From positions 372,001-436,000 of the forward strand of contig NW_027526485.1 in assembly GCF_052857255.1 (NCBI RefSeq): a stretch of DNA of 64,000 nucleotides, read 5' to 3'. Within the stretch, counting starts at the first letter, position 1, and each line of letters opens with the position of its first letter. The notes under the pieces are model-generated. The model was given only the letters and a program-made list of their open reading frames with translations, made no database searches and was not told where the DNA came from. This DNA is from Amblyomma americanum. Taxonomy: Eukaryota > Arthropoda > Arachnida > Ixodida > Ixodidae. The position numbers and the translations under genes are program-made. Positions 10,714-22,127 of the stretch are shown one piece after another.

Positions 10714-11547
10714 GTGGCCCGCGACAGCTGCTCCCTTGCTGCGGCGGCCACCATCCCCGCCCTGCGACTGCACAGCCAGCAACAGGCAGCCTTCCTGGGC
10801 TCCTCCACCACAGCGGAGTTGATGGGGATCCGGCTCGGGCTGGACCTGCTGCTCACCCTCGGCCCTCCGCCGCCCCGGAGTGCTCTGCTGTGCGACTCCC
10901 GCGCCGCCCTCAGCCGCCTGCAATCTAACGGCCGCGGTACCCCACTAGTGCGGGAAATTCGCTCGAGCATCGAGCGCCTCGCGCAGAGAGGTTGTGCCGT
11001 GCGTGCACAGTGGGTGCCCGGTCACTGCGGCATCGCCGGCAACGAAGAAGCTGACGACCTCGCGACCGCTGCACACCAACTACCTGCCAGCGATCTGCCC
11101 CTTGCGCTGGAGGACGTGCGTGCGGCCATTCACGACCGTCTCCGAAAGCAGCACCCCGACCCACGCATCGCGGGAGGTGAGCGCATCGACAGTGTCACCG
11201 GCTGTCGCGCACTTACACGGTCACAACGTGCAATGATCCTCCGCGCGCGCATTGGCTGCGTGTGGCCCGGGGAACGACGGGTGCGTCACGGAATCGCGAC
11301 GAGTGATGTGTGTGACGGATGCGGTGCAGTGGAAACACTAGAACATCTGCTCCTTCGCTGCTCCGCGTTCGCCGATGCTCCTCGCGATATGCTCGCGGCC
11401 TATAGGGCGCAGGGCATACTACCAGACTCCATCAAGACGCTATTGTGGCCGCAGGGCAGTGCGCGCACTCGTGAGCGAACTTTAGTGAGCCTCTGTGCAT
11501 TCCTCGAACACACGGGCTTGACGTCCCGTCTGTTCTCCGTCAGGTAG
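10714..11547 (+). pseudogene. LINE-A copy 2 ORF2: RNase H and C-terminal zinc motif
   Basis: This continues the RT frame directly after the nonsense codon at 10711-10713. It shows STTAELMGIRLGL (catalytic Glu), CDSRAALSRLQ, QWVPGHCGIAGNEEADDLA and a C-terminal CDGCGAVETLEHLLLRC motif, ending naturally at 11547 (SRLFSVR). A single base change separates it from the RT, so readthrough or reversion would rejoin both. It is the best preserved LINE domain in the window. Confidence 0.9.
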
Positions 11548-11913
11548 TTACACGCAGTGACCGAACGCTCCGCGAGCTCTACCTTGAACGATTAATAACT
11601 GGACGTACCCACTCCAGTTGTAACCTACACAGTGCTGTGCGCGTGTGTGATTTAATTCCTCTAAATTGAACTAATCACGCGCACAACCTGGACACATTTC
11701 TTATTGTGTAAATAGTTTGTACATATTACTTCTCCCCCTGCCCTCTATTCCTGTCCTCTCACCTCTTTCATTTCATTTCTCCATTCTGCCTGCTGTCCTT
11801 TATTTCCGCTGCCCCAGCTCAGGTGCTTCAGTATCGATGGCAGATGCCGGGGCTAGGAAAAATTTTTTCCTTCCTTTTTACTATTATTTTTAATAAAACC
11901 ACTACCACCACCA

Positions 11914-12469
11914 GTCGTTTTGGAGAGCGTTAATGAGACGCGAGAACGGCAGAACGAGGAAGAGACAACGCGCTTAACAGATGCAAGAAGAACGCGGCGC
12001 ACGACTCGAGAAGCGTCGTAACGAAGATGCGGCTGGAAGTCATGCCACGTCCCGGAGTGACTCCTCAGCTGTGGAAGAGACCGGCTTGAATTCTCGAAAG
12101 CGTGGGAATGAGACGCTGCGTAAACGACGGGCAGAGGAAAGGAAGTTTCCGCAATTCAACTAGGGTTAACCAGCGCTAAACCATAGCCAATTTTTTTTCT
12201 TCTTTTAACTTCCGCTTTTTTTAGTCAAACCTTAAAGTGCATCGACCGGATACATGAAGTTTTGTGGACCACCGGGAACCCAAATTCTGACGTAGAGGAC
12301 CGCTTTTCCCGAATTTAGAGGACTTTGTCTGCCGAGAGGAGCGTCCGCTGCTGGGCCTAACGTCGACTTCGGCCTTAGCGGGGGAGCGATAGGCCCAGCC
12401 CGAGCCTCGGTGAAGCAGCCAGCGGAACATCGAACCATCGGAGATTAGGCAAGTGAGCATTGACCTAAG
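11914..12469 (+). other. Unclassified, with short Arg/Glu-rich ORF (11981-12163)
   Basis: The 60-codon ORF has runs such as GARLEKRRNEDA and LRKRRAEERK, rich in Arg and Glu, that resemble decayed units of STPR-type repeats (R/E-rich repeats seen in some arthropod DNA-binding proteins and tick mobile elements). Similar phrases (NETRERQNEEE) sit just upstream in another frame, so a longer repeat array may have decayed here. From about 12200 the sequence may be the 5' UTR of LINE-B. Function unknown. Confidence 0.3.
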
Positions 12470-13909
12470 ATGATTACCAGTATGTGTGTAGAGGTGGACG
12501 GCATCGAAACTCCGCCAGACCAGTGCACAAGATTACAAGGGTGGAAAACTGCCTGGAAAATCCCGTGCTTCAAACGAGCCAAGATGGCGCCAAGGCCACG
12601 GATGATGTCAACTGCCGAAGCAACAGCCACGGCGGTGGCGCCACTGGCAGCGATAACTTCACTTAAGGCCGGAACGTGTAAATAAGGGCAAATTGATGAA
12701 GGGCGCGCGCATGTCAGACTCCGCGCGGCGACATAAAGATTGTGTTAAAACCACGAGGCGGGCTTCGCGTGAGCGACGTGACCCGCGTTGAACTAAGTCG
12801 TGCAATTGCGGCCGCGACACAGATACCGGCCAATGAAGCATGTCAGGACGTCATGTGCCCCAACCTCCAGCAGAATACCGTCGTGGTGAGCATCTCCAAA
12901 AAGAGAGAATTCCGACCTGTACGCTCGAGCAGGAATAATCGAAATACGCGGCACGGTGCACGAAACAAGTACCTACGAAGCGGCCCCCCACGGCATGATG
13001 AAGGGCATCATAAAGGGCATCCCGCACGACTATACGGCCCAGGAGATTCAGGGCAATGTAGTGCGCAAGCTTCACCCAACAGCCCTACAGGCGAACCGAA
13101 TCGGTAAGACCCGATCAGTCGTCATTGCCTTCTAAGGGCAAAAAGTACACATTATGTGAGATACGGTAATCTGCTCACGGAGTGCACGTTGCGCAGAAAA
13201 GAAGTCGACGTATGCTATGCGTGCGGAAGAGTGGGCCACAAAATGGACGTGTGCGCGGATCCTTCGAACACGATCTGCAGAGGGTGCGGAGTCTCCAACC
13301 CCGCCGAAGAGCACGCGTGTGTCCCGAAGTGTGGCTTGTGCGGAGGAAAACACCAGACCGCGAATAAGGCCTGCAAAGCACGCTTCAAGATGCCCTACGT
13401 CGTCCGCCATCGTAGCTGGAAACGGCGCCGAGCGGAGGAACACAGCGCTTTGTATGTCTCCTTCTATGCCGCGTCCTTCGTGCCCTGTGCCTTCAGTTAA
13501 TACCATGTACCGACTAGACCATACAAACACCTTATCGGAGGAAGAACACGCCGGGAGAAGGAACCGAGACAATAGAGGTCCTTCAGGCGGACCCCGATGT
13601 AGCTCTTCGAAATAACTGGGCGGTCACACACGCCAGGCTACAGCAGCAAAAACAGATCCGCGAGAAGAGCTGACGGCCATTTTGGTTGCAATTTCCCAAC
13701 ATAACACAAGGCTAGGCAAAATGGACGCCCGAATCGAAGCTTTAGAAAGTCAGCTTGACAAGCCATCGGTGAGACGCAAGCTCCTAGCGACAAAAGTAGG
13801 CTCAACATCGGTAAGGAACCGCTTCGCGTCCGTGAAAAATGAGCGGACCAAAAAAATCAGACGCGATCGCGAGAAGGCGCAATCGACTCAAGACGTCCAA
13901 GAAGTATGA
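12470..13909 (+). pseudogene. LINE-B ORF1 (Gag-like with CCHC knuckles)
   Basis: It starts at ATG 12470 (MITSMCVEVDG). The conserved block IVLKPRGGLRVSDVTRVELSRA begins near 12742. The frame shifts near 12905, continues as IIEIRGTVHETSTYEAAPHG and IKGIPHDYTAQEIQ, meets stops near 13134 and 13156, and then shows three zinc knuckles at about 13215-13372 (CYACGRVGHKMDVC, CRGCGVSNPAEEHAC, CGLCGGKHQTANKAC). A C-terminal coiled-coil-like stretch (ISQHNTRLGKMDARIEALE) ends at 13909. At least four lesions are present. It would bind LINE RNA. Confidence 0.85.
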
Positions 13910-13944
13910 TTCAGAGGCCAAGTAAAAGACACAAGAAGAAGACC

Positions 13945-13963
13945 GGGGGGGGGGGGGGGGGGG
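13945..13963 (+). repeat. Poly-G tract (19 G)
   Basis: An uninterrupted run of 19 G lies between the two ORFs of LINE-B, just before the first endonuclease motif. It is prone to slippage and to sequencing error. Confidence 0.95.
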
Positions 13964-13983
13964 ACGCCACCGTAGTTTACCAA

Positions 13984-15003
13984 TGAAACTGCCGTGGGGT
14001 TTGCAACAAAGAAGCAGAAATAATGTTACACGTTGACGGGCAAGAAAACAAGCCCGATGTAATTGCTCTACAGGAAACAAACAGGAAATCAAGACTCCCA
14101 GGGTACGTCACTTACACGGACCCCACGGAGAACGGAACGGCGATGCTCGTACGCAGCAAGGTGGCGGCAACTGAACATATCAAGGCGCAGGGAGGGTGCG
14201 AGCACACGCTGGTCGAAATGCATGCCAGAAAATTTGGCAGCTCGGACAATTTATTTGTAATCAGCGCGTACTGCCGGCCGTCACAGCGGCAGTACGAATT
14301 TGACCGCATCCTGAGCCAGGCGAACGGGCTGGAGGGGACAAGGCCGCTCCTGTTCCTCGGTGACATTAATGCCCGTCACACAGCGTGGGGCTGTATGGTT
14401 AAGTCCAAGAGAGGAAAAGCATCGGCCAAAGCAATGGAGTATCACGAGATGGCGCTCCTGAACGAGCCGGACGTAACCAGCAGAAGAAGCAACAGTGCCA
14501 CGAGGGACAACACGCCAGACCTGTCGTGGTTGTCGGGCACGCTAGATGTCTCCTGGAAAAGCGAAGATGTGGACCTGCGGTCTGACTGCAGCTTGATCGG
14601 CATCACGATCCGAGGCTCTCGTGATCATGCTGTTATGGGGACTGCGCGGATCACGGATTCGGGCAAGATGACAAAGTTTACTCAAGATCAAGAAGAGGCG
14701 TCTGAGGAAGGAACACAACAGACCTACACCTAATGGGCGAAGGACCAGAAGATGGCCCTCCAAACATTTATCCAAGAAATTGCAACGACGTCACAGACAC
14801 CGTATGTGGACGCCAGACTCGCCCACATGTGGACGGCCCGGCACTCGTTAACGCGGGAGTGGCAGCGTCAGAGACACAACAGAAAGCTGGTGAAGCGCAT
14901 TGCAGTCTTGAACAAACAGATCGCCGAGCACGCGGCCAAACTATGTAGGGAGAATTGGCAGAAGACCTGCGATAGTCCGCAGGGCAAGCTCTCGACGTGC
15001 TAG
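13984..15003 (+). pseudogene. LINE-B ORF2: AP endonuclease (EEP) domain and linker
   Basis: The frame reads NCRGVCNKEAEIM just after a TGA (13984-13986) where the Trp of WNCRG is expected. It continues with PDVIALQET (catalytic Glu), FVISAYCRP, PLLFLGDINARHTAWG (Asp/Asn) and TPDLSW, all EEP motifs; the terminal SDH region appears as RSDCSLI. A TAA at 14731-14733 and a stop at 15001 cut the linker to the RT. This domain would nick target DNA to prime reverse transcription. Confidence 0.87.
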
Positions 15004-16469
15004 ACGTGATGTCTGTTGAGGCATCTGATCGACCCGCTGATTAGCAAAACTGGGACCAATCGCGCCCTCGCGAAAGTATTGAACACGTACAAGGGAGACG
15101 GCCGCAGACTCCTGAAAGACTCATGACTGAAGAAAAAGGAACGCCGACCAAAAGGTTGTTGTTTAAAACGAAGACGTTTCGGCTTCCATACGGAAGCCTT
15201 GATCATTCCTGGAGGCGAACTACCCAAAGATAGAGAAGGGCCAGTACCCGGTGCCCGAGAGGTACGACGGACACGACAACGAGCAGCTGGACCGGCCGTT
15301 TACCATGACGGAACTGTGGACAGCGTTAGATGAAAGTAACAAGACAAGTTCACCCGGAAGCGACGCCATGTCTAACAAACTACTCAACAACATGAGCGGA
15401 CAAGCGCACCCTCTTAGAGCACATCAAGGAAGCCTGGGAGAGCTCGCGGTTGCCGCAGGAATGGAAAGACGCCCAGGTCCGCTTCACTCCAAACCTCGGC
15501 AAGGCCCTCACGATAGACAACTTGCGGCCCATCTCCCTCACGTCGTTCGTGGGAAAGGTGATGGAGCGCATCTTTCTTCGCCGGCTGCAGAAGCACCTTG
15601 AAGGAACGGATCAGATGACGGAGGTGATGTACGGCTTCAGGCAACATTTCAGCACTCAAGACGCGATGATCCCACTCCACGAACTGGTCGTCAAACCGGC
15701 AATGAGGCACGCGAAGCGCGGGATACACGCCCTCAACCTGAAGGGAGCGTTTGACAATGTGTCCCACGTGAGCGTGTTGCAGTCTGAATAAGACCAGGTG
15801 TGGCCGAAAGACATTAGGAGCACATAAAATATTTTCTGTCAAACCCAACGGCGACCATCAGGATAGGGAGGAGAAGTCGGACCCTGTAAAGGACGGCAAT
15901 AGGGGCACCCCTCAGGGATCGGTCTTGTCGCCCCTGCTCTTTAATCTGGCCCTCCTGATCTCCTCAAGCGAATAGAAGGCATGGACAACACTTTCTACGC
16001 CGACGATATTACTGTGTGGACGGCCCGAGCCGGGTTCCATGCCTGTATGGATGAAGCCTTGCAGTGGGAGGCAACTACCGTGCACGAGTACGCAAAGTTG
16101 TGCGGACTGAGCTGCGCTCCCCAGAAATCAGAGCTGCTCATGATCCAACCGGGAAAATTCAAGGAGCTGCCGCCGAACGTGATCATCACCATCGGCGGAA
16201 CGGCCATCAAGCCAACACAACAGATTAGGCTTCTCGGCCGACTACTTCAGAACGACGTTAAGGCACACACCACAGTCACAAATATCAAGATGACAACCGA
16301 ACAGATATTTAGTATCATTCGGAGGGTATCTAACAGAAACCGAGGCCTTAAAGAAGACGATGCCATGCGCCCGGTACGCGCGTTCGTCATGTCGCGGGTG
16401 TACCTACTCCACTCCGTACCTCTAGCTGACGAAGGCGAAAAGGGACACCCTAAGCACGATTCTTCGTAA
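15004..16469 (+). pseudogene. LINE-B ORF2: reverse transcriptase
   Basis: RT motifs are spread over three frames. SSPGSDAMSNKLLNNM lies near 15351 (first frame). After a shift near 15405 come PQEWKDAQV, LRPISLTSFVGKVMERI, YGFRQHFSTQDAM and LKGAFDNVSH (15450-15791). After another break come GTPQGSVLSPLLFNLALL (about 15903-15957) and the catalytic FYADDITVW at 15990-16020. The thumb region (QIRLLGRLLQ) follows and ends at 16469. The Asp pair is preserved but the enzyme is badly fragmented. Confidence 0.85.
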
Positions 16470-17451
16470 GGTGACGAAGTAAGCACTGGGCATGCCCATA
16501 CACTCGTCCACGCAAAGACCGCTAGACATGGGCGCCCACAACAAGGTGGAGGAGCTCATCGAAGCCCACCTCTCTAATCAGAGAATCCAACTGAGTCACA
16601 CGGAACACGGACGAGCCGTCCTACCCAAGATAGGATGGCAGATCGAGCCAGTACCCATTAACGCGGCCCTTCCGGATGCCTGGAAAACAACCTGAGCCAT
16701 AGCTCCAAAGCTTAAAGAGAACCCCAGGGTCCTCTACGCGGAGGCTTCGCTCCGAAAACACAGTCACCGTGCAGCGGTGGTGCCTACGACAAAAAACAGG
16801 CTGATCGTCAGCGCGTCCCTGAAGAAAACAGACCCCGCAGTTGCCGAAGAAGCGGCCGTGGCCCTCGCACTCGCAGAGCCGATCCTGGACACCGTGGTCA
16901 CCGACTCAAAGACTGCCTACGGAAGCTTCCGCAGGGGGATAATCTTATCTGCGGCCCGAGTCATTCTATCCAAGTGCAAGCCTCCGGGTAGAGCCATATA
17001 GCTCGTGCTGGTCCCGGCTCAGTCGCAAGTAGCAGGCAACATCATCGCCGACTACCATGACCGAGAAATGTCAACCGGGCCGAGCACGAGCCGGAAGAGC
17101 AGCCGCACCCGGTTATCAGCTTTCGGGACATTACCCGGATGTACCGAGATTAAAGGTGCAGACTGCCAGAAGCACACCCTAAACTCACCAGGCAAGAACA
17201 GACGATCCTGCGTCGAGCGCAGACGGGATCGCTTGCGCATGCGTACTGATGAACCGCACGTACCCTGCGGAACACGATATGTTCTGTCCTTTCTGGAAAA
17301 GAGAAAAGGACACCCAGCCGCACGTCTTGGCAGAGTGCACGGAAATCAAGACCCCCCTCCTCCCTTCCCGCCAGCACCACCAATCGTCAACCCCTTGAGC
17401 GATGGGAGACCTTGTTATCCAGCCCCGCCCTACCGATTCAGCTCGCACTGA
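16470..17451 (+). pseudogene. LINE-B ORF2: RNase H-like domain and C-terminus
   Basis: Fragments in more than one frame show VYAEASLRK-like start (the first catalytic residue is unclear), AEEAAVALALAEP (Glu), TVVTDSKTAYGSFRRG (Asp) and VPAQSQVAGNIIADYHDREM (the WFPAH...NE-like end), a tRNA-free LINE RNase H pattern. Stops fall at 16693 and 16999. The sequence after 17100 is frameshifted and only weakly resembles the C-terminal zinc segment. Confidence 0.75.
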
Positions 17452-17575
17452 CGGACAGGGGCTAGCAGCCGCATGGAATATATGGGTCCCGTAAATAGGG
17501 AACCACCCCGTCTAGCACCTGCGTGCACCACCGATTTATTTAGGGCCCAGCAAAAGTTGATTCATCATCCTCATT

Positions 17576-18594
17576 ATTTTAGCTTTCGGAAATAGTGTAC
17601 GACCAAAAAAATCTTTACAAAGATCAAGTCGTTACAAAAAGGGAATTGAGGGGAACGCTCGCAGTTTTCTAGTGCACCACTGACTCGAACCTAAGTGATA
17701 AATGTTTACGTAAGAACCGCATTGCTTGAAGGCATAGAAGCAAAAAAGCGTTGCTTGTATTACAATTACTGACGCCAGTGTTCAGAGAGGCGCATGAATT
17801 CACGAATTTTTTCCCTTTCATAAAAGGGTCTACTTTTTCTTCTGAATGCGGATGAACCAGATTGATTTTCATGATATGCAGACCTTTATTTCGTGTATAT
17901 TGTACTGGATCCAATCAAAAGCAGTGGAGCCTTTCGGTTTTGTGAACCAGTACGTAAGCACTGGGTGGGGTGTTAAAATTGGCAAACCAAGAGGCAAGTG
18001 ATCCACCAATAGCGTGCCAGCTTACGTAAAACTTGTACGAATAAATGTAGAGACAGCTGAGAACGCAGTGTAAAATGCGGATTTATTAACAAGTTACTTG
18101 AACCAAAGTTATAAAATAAGAGATATGCGTTATCTGGAATGGGTTTTCCTTCCACTTGCGCCATCCAAGGAAATTATAAATCCCACCGAGTCATATCATT
18201 AGCTAAGAATACCTTTGCGAAGGTAGTACTACAGTTGATCCTCATGATAACGTAACGGCTTACAACGAAATAACATAACAAAGGAACGACGCCTCTCCCT
18301 AGAATCTCGGCTAACACTGCCTATAACGAAGATGGGGCTATAACGAAGGAATCGCAGCTCCCCTTTGACTTCGTTATAACGAGGCCTAACTTTACTTTCT
18401 TAATGCCCCAGTGCACGTATTGAAATAGTAGATGTGGTTGAGACCTGTCGATTCAGTATTTCTGGCGGCAACATACTTTCTGCGCGTTTTTTCCACGGCA
18501 AATTAATAAAGATAGCAAAATATGAAGGAAATCTCGCGCATTCTGCGCTACACAATTGCAGCCTGCGCAACCGTGTTCTGAAGTTGTGCTGAGT
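17576..18594. other. AT-rich intergenic with a Tigger-like terminal fragment
   Basis: At about 18270-18395 TATAACGAAG, CTATAACGAAGG and CTTCGTTATAACGAGG recur on both strands, the signature of Tigger/pogo terminal repeats. This is likely a short non-autonomous remnant. Nothing else is recognised. Confidence 0.4.
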
Positions 18595-18728
18595 GTGCGA
18601 TATATCGCACAGTACACGGACCTCTAAAATTTCGGCTTCCATCAAAGTTTAGCCGCTACGGCAGGGATCGAACCCGCGTCTTTTGTGCCAACAGCCCAGC
18701 GCCATAACCACTGAGCCACCGCGGCGGG
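18595..18728 (-). mobile_element. tRNA-derived SINE, minus strand, 3'-truncated
   Basis: On the minus strand it starts CCGCCGCGGTGGCTCAGTGG (A box) and has B box GGGTTCGATCC, then AAGCCGAAATTTTAGAGGTCC and GTACTGTGCGATAT. It ends before the GATCCCCAGG core. Confidence 0.88.
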
Positions 18729-19114
18729 TTCAAGGTTTACTGTCGCTACAGTAGACTTGTTAAAATAAAACAAAAATTTGGTTTTATTTTGATTAAGCTT
18801 AGGTTTCTTGCAACCAGAATACATCTTCCTGCATGCGGAAATCCTTCCGCGAGCTTTATGTGCCAAACGCGTTTCGTCTTCCTATTTGAAACTGCGCAAG
18901 GCGATGAAATAACACTTCTCAGCTCGCTGCTTCTTAATATTCGTTTGACGCTACTTGTTCTGATGTGGTGTTTTCATCCCTATTCTATGATTACAGGTTT
19001 TATGCTTCCTTTTCAAGATACCCGGTGAGAGTTGAGGAGACACTGCACAGCTAGCCTTTCATTTCGTGTCCTCCAGCGTATCGAGCGAGGCGTCCACTTA
19101 TCGTTAGAAGTTTA
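18729..19114. other. Unclassified intergenic
   Basis: No coding signal or recognised repeat. It shares only the short stretch GCTGCTTCTT with the sequence upstream of the 45-kb solo LTR. Confidence 0.4.
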
Positions 19115-19487
19115 TGTAGTCGCGAATCTTTGCAGTGTTTGTCCATTCTTCAAAGCTACTGTAGCACCGCTTTATCTCTTTTTTGCGATGCAAGACGCGA
19201 CCAGATTTATCTCCACTGATCGCATGCAGGCAGACGTGACTCTACTTTGTTCCAGAATAATCTAGTAACTTTGCACACCGTATCTTGAAAATTCGCTATC
19301 AGCTTTAAATTGAGCACGGCTGACAGCGGCGGGTATTCTGTTCGACGACTTCCGAGAACCCTTGTTGCTACGCCGTCGCTGAGTGATTGTCTATTGCGGG
19401 AGCAATTTAACCCAAATGAAGAGTTTTGTTAAGGCACGATTTTCGCAGCCTTTCTCCTCTACGGACTGCAGTCACAACTTCATGACA
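19115..19487 (+). repeat. Solo LTR of Gypsy-A family
   Basis: It aligns end to end with the LTR at 2999-3373: TCGCGAATCTTTGCAG at the start, GACGCGACCAGATTTATCTC, CTATCAGCTTTAAATTGAGC and the end CATGACAATAT. No internal sequence lies on either side, so it is a solo LTR left by recombination. The polyA signal of the family is mutated. No clear target duplication was found. Confidence 0.87.
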
Positions 19488-19977
19488 ATATCGAAGGAAA
19501 TTCTTGCACTTTTAAGTGAGCATTTCTCAGCACGACAGGATTTGTCAGTGTATGGTCACCTTTATGTAATTTCTTCGGCGGCTCCATCATTATTCTGAGA
19601 GTGAGGACTGTATTAAAAGGGCCTAACGCCAGCACATGGCCTCTCCACCACCTACCCTATTTCTGCGAGACATCAGAGCATATTGTCATTTCTTTCCCAT
19701 TGGCATCTGGATAAATGGTGGTTGATCTTTTGATGGGATTCACCACCAGCGCAACTGTTTAGAGCTGGAGAATGTGGAGGCTACATGTGAGAGACTGATG
19801 GGGTTTGCAACTTTTGCAGAAGTTCCTGCGCTAGCCCGCTCTTGGCAAGAATGGCCCTGTGGATGCTTTAAAGAGGCGCCACTCCCACTTCTTGAAGGAG
19901 CGTTTCTATTTCGCCTATACGGTGGGCTTTTCGTTTGGACAATGACGCACTCTGTTTAAAGCCTTTTTACAGCTGAG
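19488..19977. other. Unclassified intergenic
   Basis: No recognised gene or repeat. A 61-codon plus-strand frame (19774-19959) has no recognisable domain. Confidence 0.4.
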
Positions 19978-20212
19978 GCCGCCGCTGTGGCTCAGTGGTT
20001 ATGTAACTATGCTTCTGACCCCAAAAACGCGGATTCGATCCCGGCTACGGCGGTCGCATTTCGATGAAGGCGAAGTACTAGAGGACCGTGCACTGTGATT
20101 ATTTCAGTGTACGATAACGAATCTAAGGTGGTCGTAATTATCCGAAGCCCTCCACTACGACGCTCTCATATCCTGAGCTGCTTTGGGATGATAACCCTAT
20201 AAAGCAAAAACC
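19978..20212 (+). mobile_element. tRNA-derived SINE
   Basis: It starts GCCGCCGCTGTGGCTCAGTG (A-box region), has B box GGATTCGATCC, then ACGGCGGTCGCATTTCGATGAAGG and AGGACCGTGCACTGTG, and ends with GCTTTGGGATGATAACCC. This 3' end is the 'short' form, unlike the pyrimidine-rich form at 8.3 and 56.3 kb. Confidence 0.9.
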
Positions 20213-22127
20213 ACCTTTGCGCAGATAACTACAATGACAGCGCGCTCTGCAGCGGTTGCGTTTTAAGAGGAGGGAAAGTTAATCACTTAAAAAGACAGTG
20301 GTGTCTTCCTGTGATTATGTGCTCCTGGTGTCACCAATTTACGGGTACACCAGACCCTAAAAAGATTTTACCTCCCCATTAAAAAAGGATCGTGAAATCA
20401 AGCTCAGACAGAAACGCGGGACCACGAAAGGATTTTTCAGGTTCTTCGCGGGCAACGCGAGAAAATATATCTCAGGCAATCGCGTGCCGCCTAAACATTT
20501 CGTTCCTGGTTTACATCGCAAAGATTTAAATTTTCAAAACATATCATTTTCATTCTTGCATGTGTTCACAAGGCGTAATCTGAAGAGATCATCGGGGATT
20601 TTCGCCATACGGACGGGTGGTGAAGTTAACCAGCAACCCTTAGGCCGAATCAGCCACGCCCCCCCCCCCCTCCTCCATAAGCCCTAATTGAAATTACCAT
20701 GGACTTTCAGCAGGAACCTAACCACCAAGTGAAAAACGGTGAGGGGGATTTGGGGGGAAGTCGCTTTCGCCGCTTCCGGCCTCGAGAATGGGTCGCTGTG
20801 AACGAGTTCACTGAACCGCGCTTTCTACACATGGGACGCGGTTCAGAGATTTTACAGATTTGTCATATTTCTACAAAGCAGAGCGACAGCACACAAAGCT
20901 TTACTTGACAAATACAAGAGTACAAAGAGATATTGCAACACTGTACTCGTAAATCAGCAGCCAAGGAACAAAAAAAAAATTCTAACCGCCCTCTGCGACA
21001 TTCTGGCGACTTGAATGTTCGCGGGAGGGTCCGACCCGAAGACTATCTTCTGTTCCCTAGATCATTCGTGGCTCGCAGACAGACTTGTCGCTGCGGAAGT
21101 CGTGCGGTAGAGCTTTCTTCTAGGTAGCACTCATACGTGTATACGGATTTTATGCGTGTATAGAGATTTTTCTTAGCGGTATAATTTTTAGCAGTGTCAT
21201 AGGAACAGCACAGTAAATCAGGCTTGGAAACTCATGTTCTCATCACATATGGGAAATTTGCGCAGCGTGTTTTTATCTTTTTGCTCGGGTAAAGAGCGGG
21301 TTTCTTTCCGCATTCAACCTTCTGAGTCGTGAATACTATTCTCTAATGTTTCACAAAACGTTACGTCTGAATTCTGAACTCTTGAATGCGCCTTTGTGAG
21401 GTGCCTTGAGCGCTTTAATTAAAATTCTCAAGAATTTTCATAACCTCAAGAGAATTTCCTACCATGGATAATATGGCTTCTCTGGCTATATCGTAGTTTT
21501 TCGAAGTTTAGAGAACGGGTATGTATATGACCACCAAGTTGAGTAGTTGAGTCCGATCAGCCACACCATTCGCCCTGGCATCGTCGTTTCGTAGTACGTA
21601 GGTACACGAAGCAGAGGCCTGCATTTGTGGATAAAACGCAAACTTGAGAGCAGTTATTTCGTCAGATGGTGTTGTGTACATATTTCAAGGCAACTCTTCT
21701 GTTTACGCAGAAAATATCTCCTTTCCCTTAAGCTTGTACTTCACTCGCTCTTTGACACCTAACTGAAGTGGATGCATATTTCCAACCCAGATAAATCACG
21801 TGTATTCTTTGCGTACGCTTCTCTCTTTGTTTTTTGTTGCATTATTGGTGATAATTTGGATAGTTCTTATAAACACTTGTACAGTGTATTTTTGGCTTTC
21901 ATTCATATCGACAGTGTAAAGTTTTCTTTTTATTAATGGCTTGGCTGCAATTTTTTTTATTACTGAGATCGTGTATTACAGCATTTCACACGAATTTCTG
22001 ACGCCTCTTAGTTTTGTGCGAAGTGCGTAGACACATTGATCTACTCAGATGAAATACTGATTTCAAAAGTGGCGATCTGAATAATGTGGTGTTAATATAG
22101 AATGAATTCTAATGTTCTCTAGTAACT
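20213..22127. other. Long intergenic stretch, nothing recognised
   Basis: AT-rich sequence with a C-run near 20660 and a few short open frames lacking domains. No splice-flanked coding block is convincing. Confidence 0.5.

Larger units (their letters stand above)
9363..11913 (+). mobile_element. LINE-A copy 2: 5'-truncated, with complete 3' UTR
   Basis: The copy starts abruptly inside the RT (GGCCAGTGGCATTAACATC), which is typical 5' truncation, and continues through RNase H into a 3' UTR. That UTR ends in a pyrimidine-rich stretch, AATAAAA and a short ACC-repeat tail (ACCACTACCACCACC). It is nearly the same sequence as copy 1 but on the opposite strand. Its only clear coding lesion is a nonsense codon at 10711-10713, so it looks younger than or better preserved than copy 1. 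Confidence 0.92.
12470..17575 (+). mobile_element. LINE-B: near full-length non-LTR retrotransposon
   Basis: It has ORF1 with three CCHC knuckles, then ORF2 with EEP endonuclease, RT (YADD), RNase H and a C-terminal segment, followed by a short 3' UTR ending in CAT-rich TTCATCATCCTCATT. The layout and motifs match a family I know from tick genomes. Numerous stops and frameshifts break both ORFs. It is unrelated at sequence level to LINE-A, though both have RNase H. Confidence 0.9.

Noticed and set aside
19978..20050. tRNA gene
   Set aside because: The A and B boxes belong to the tRNA-derived head of a SINE; no cloverleaf with a proper anticodon arm, and the sequence continues into the SINE body. 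The same applies to the copies at 22.1, 30.6 and 56.2 kb.
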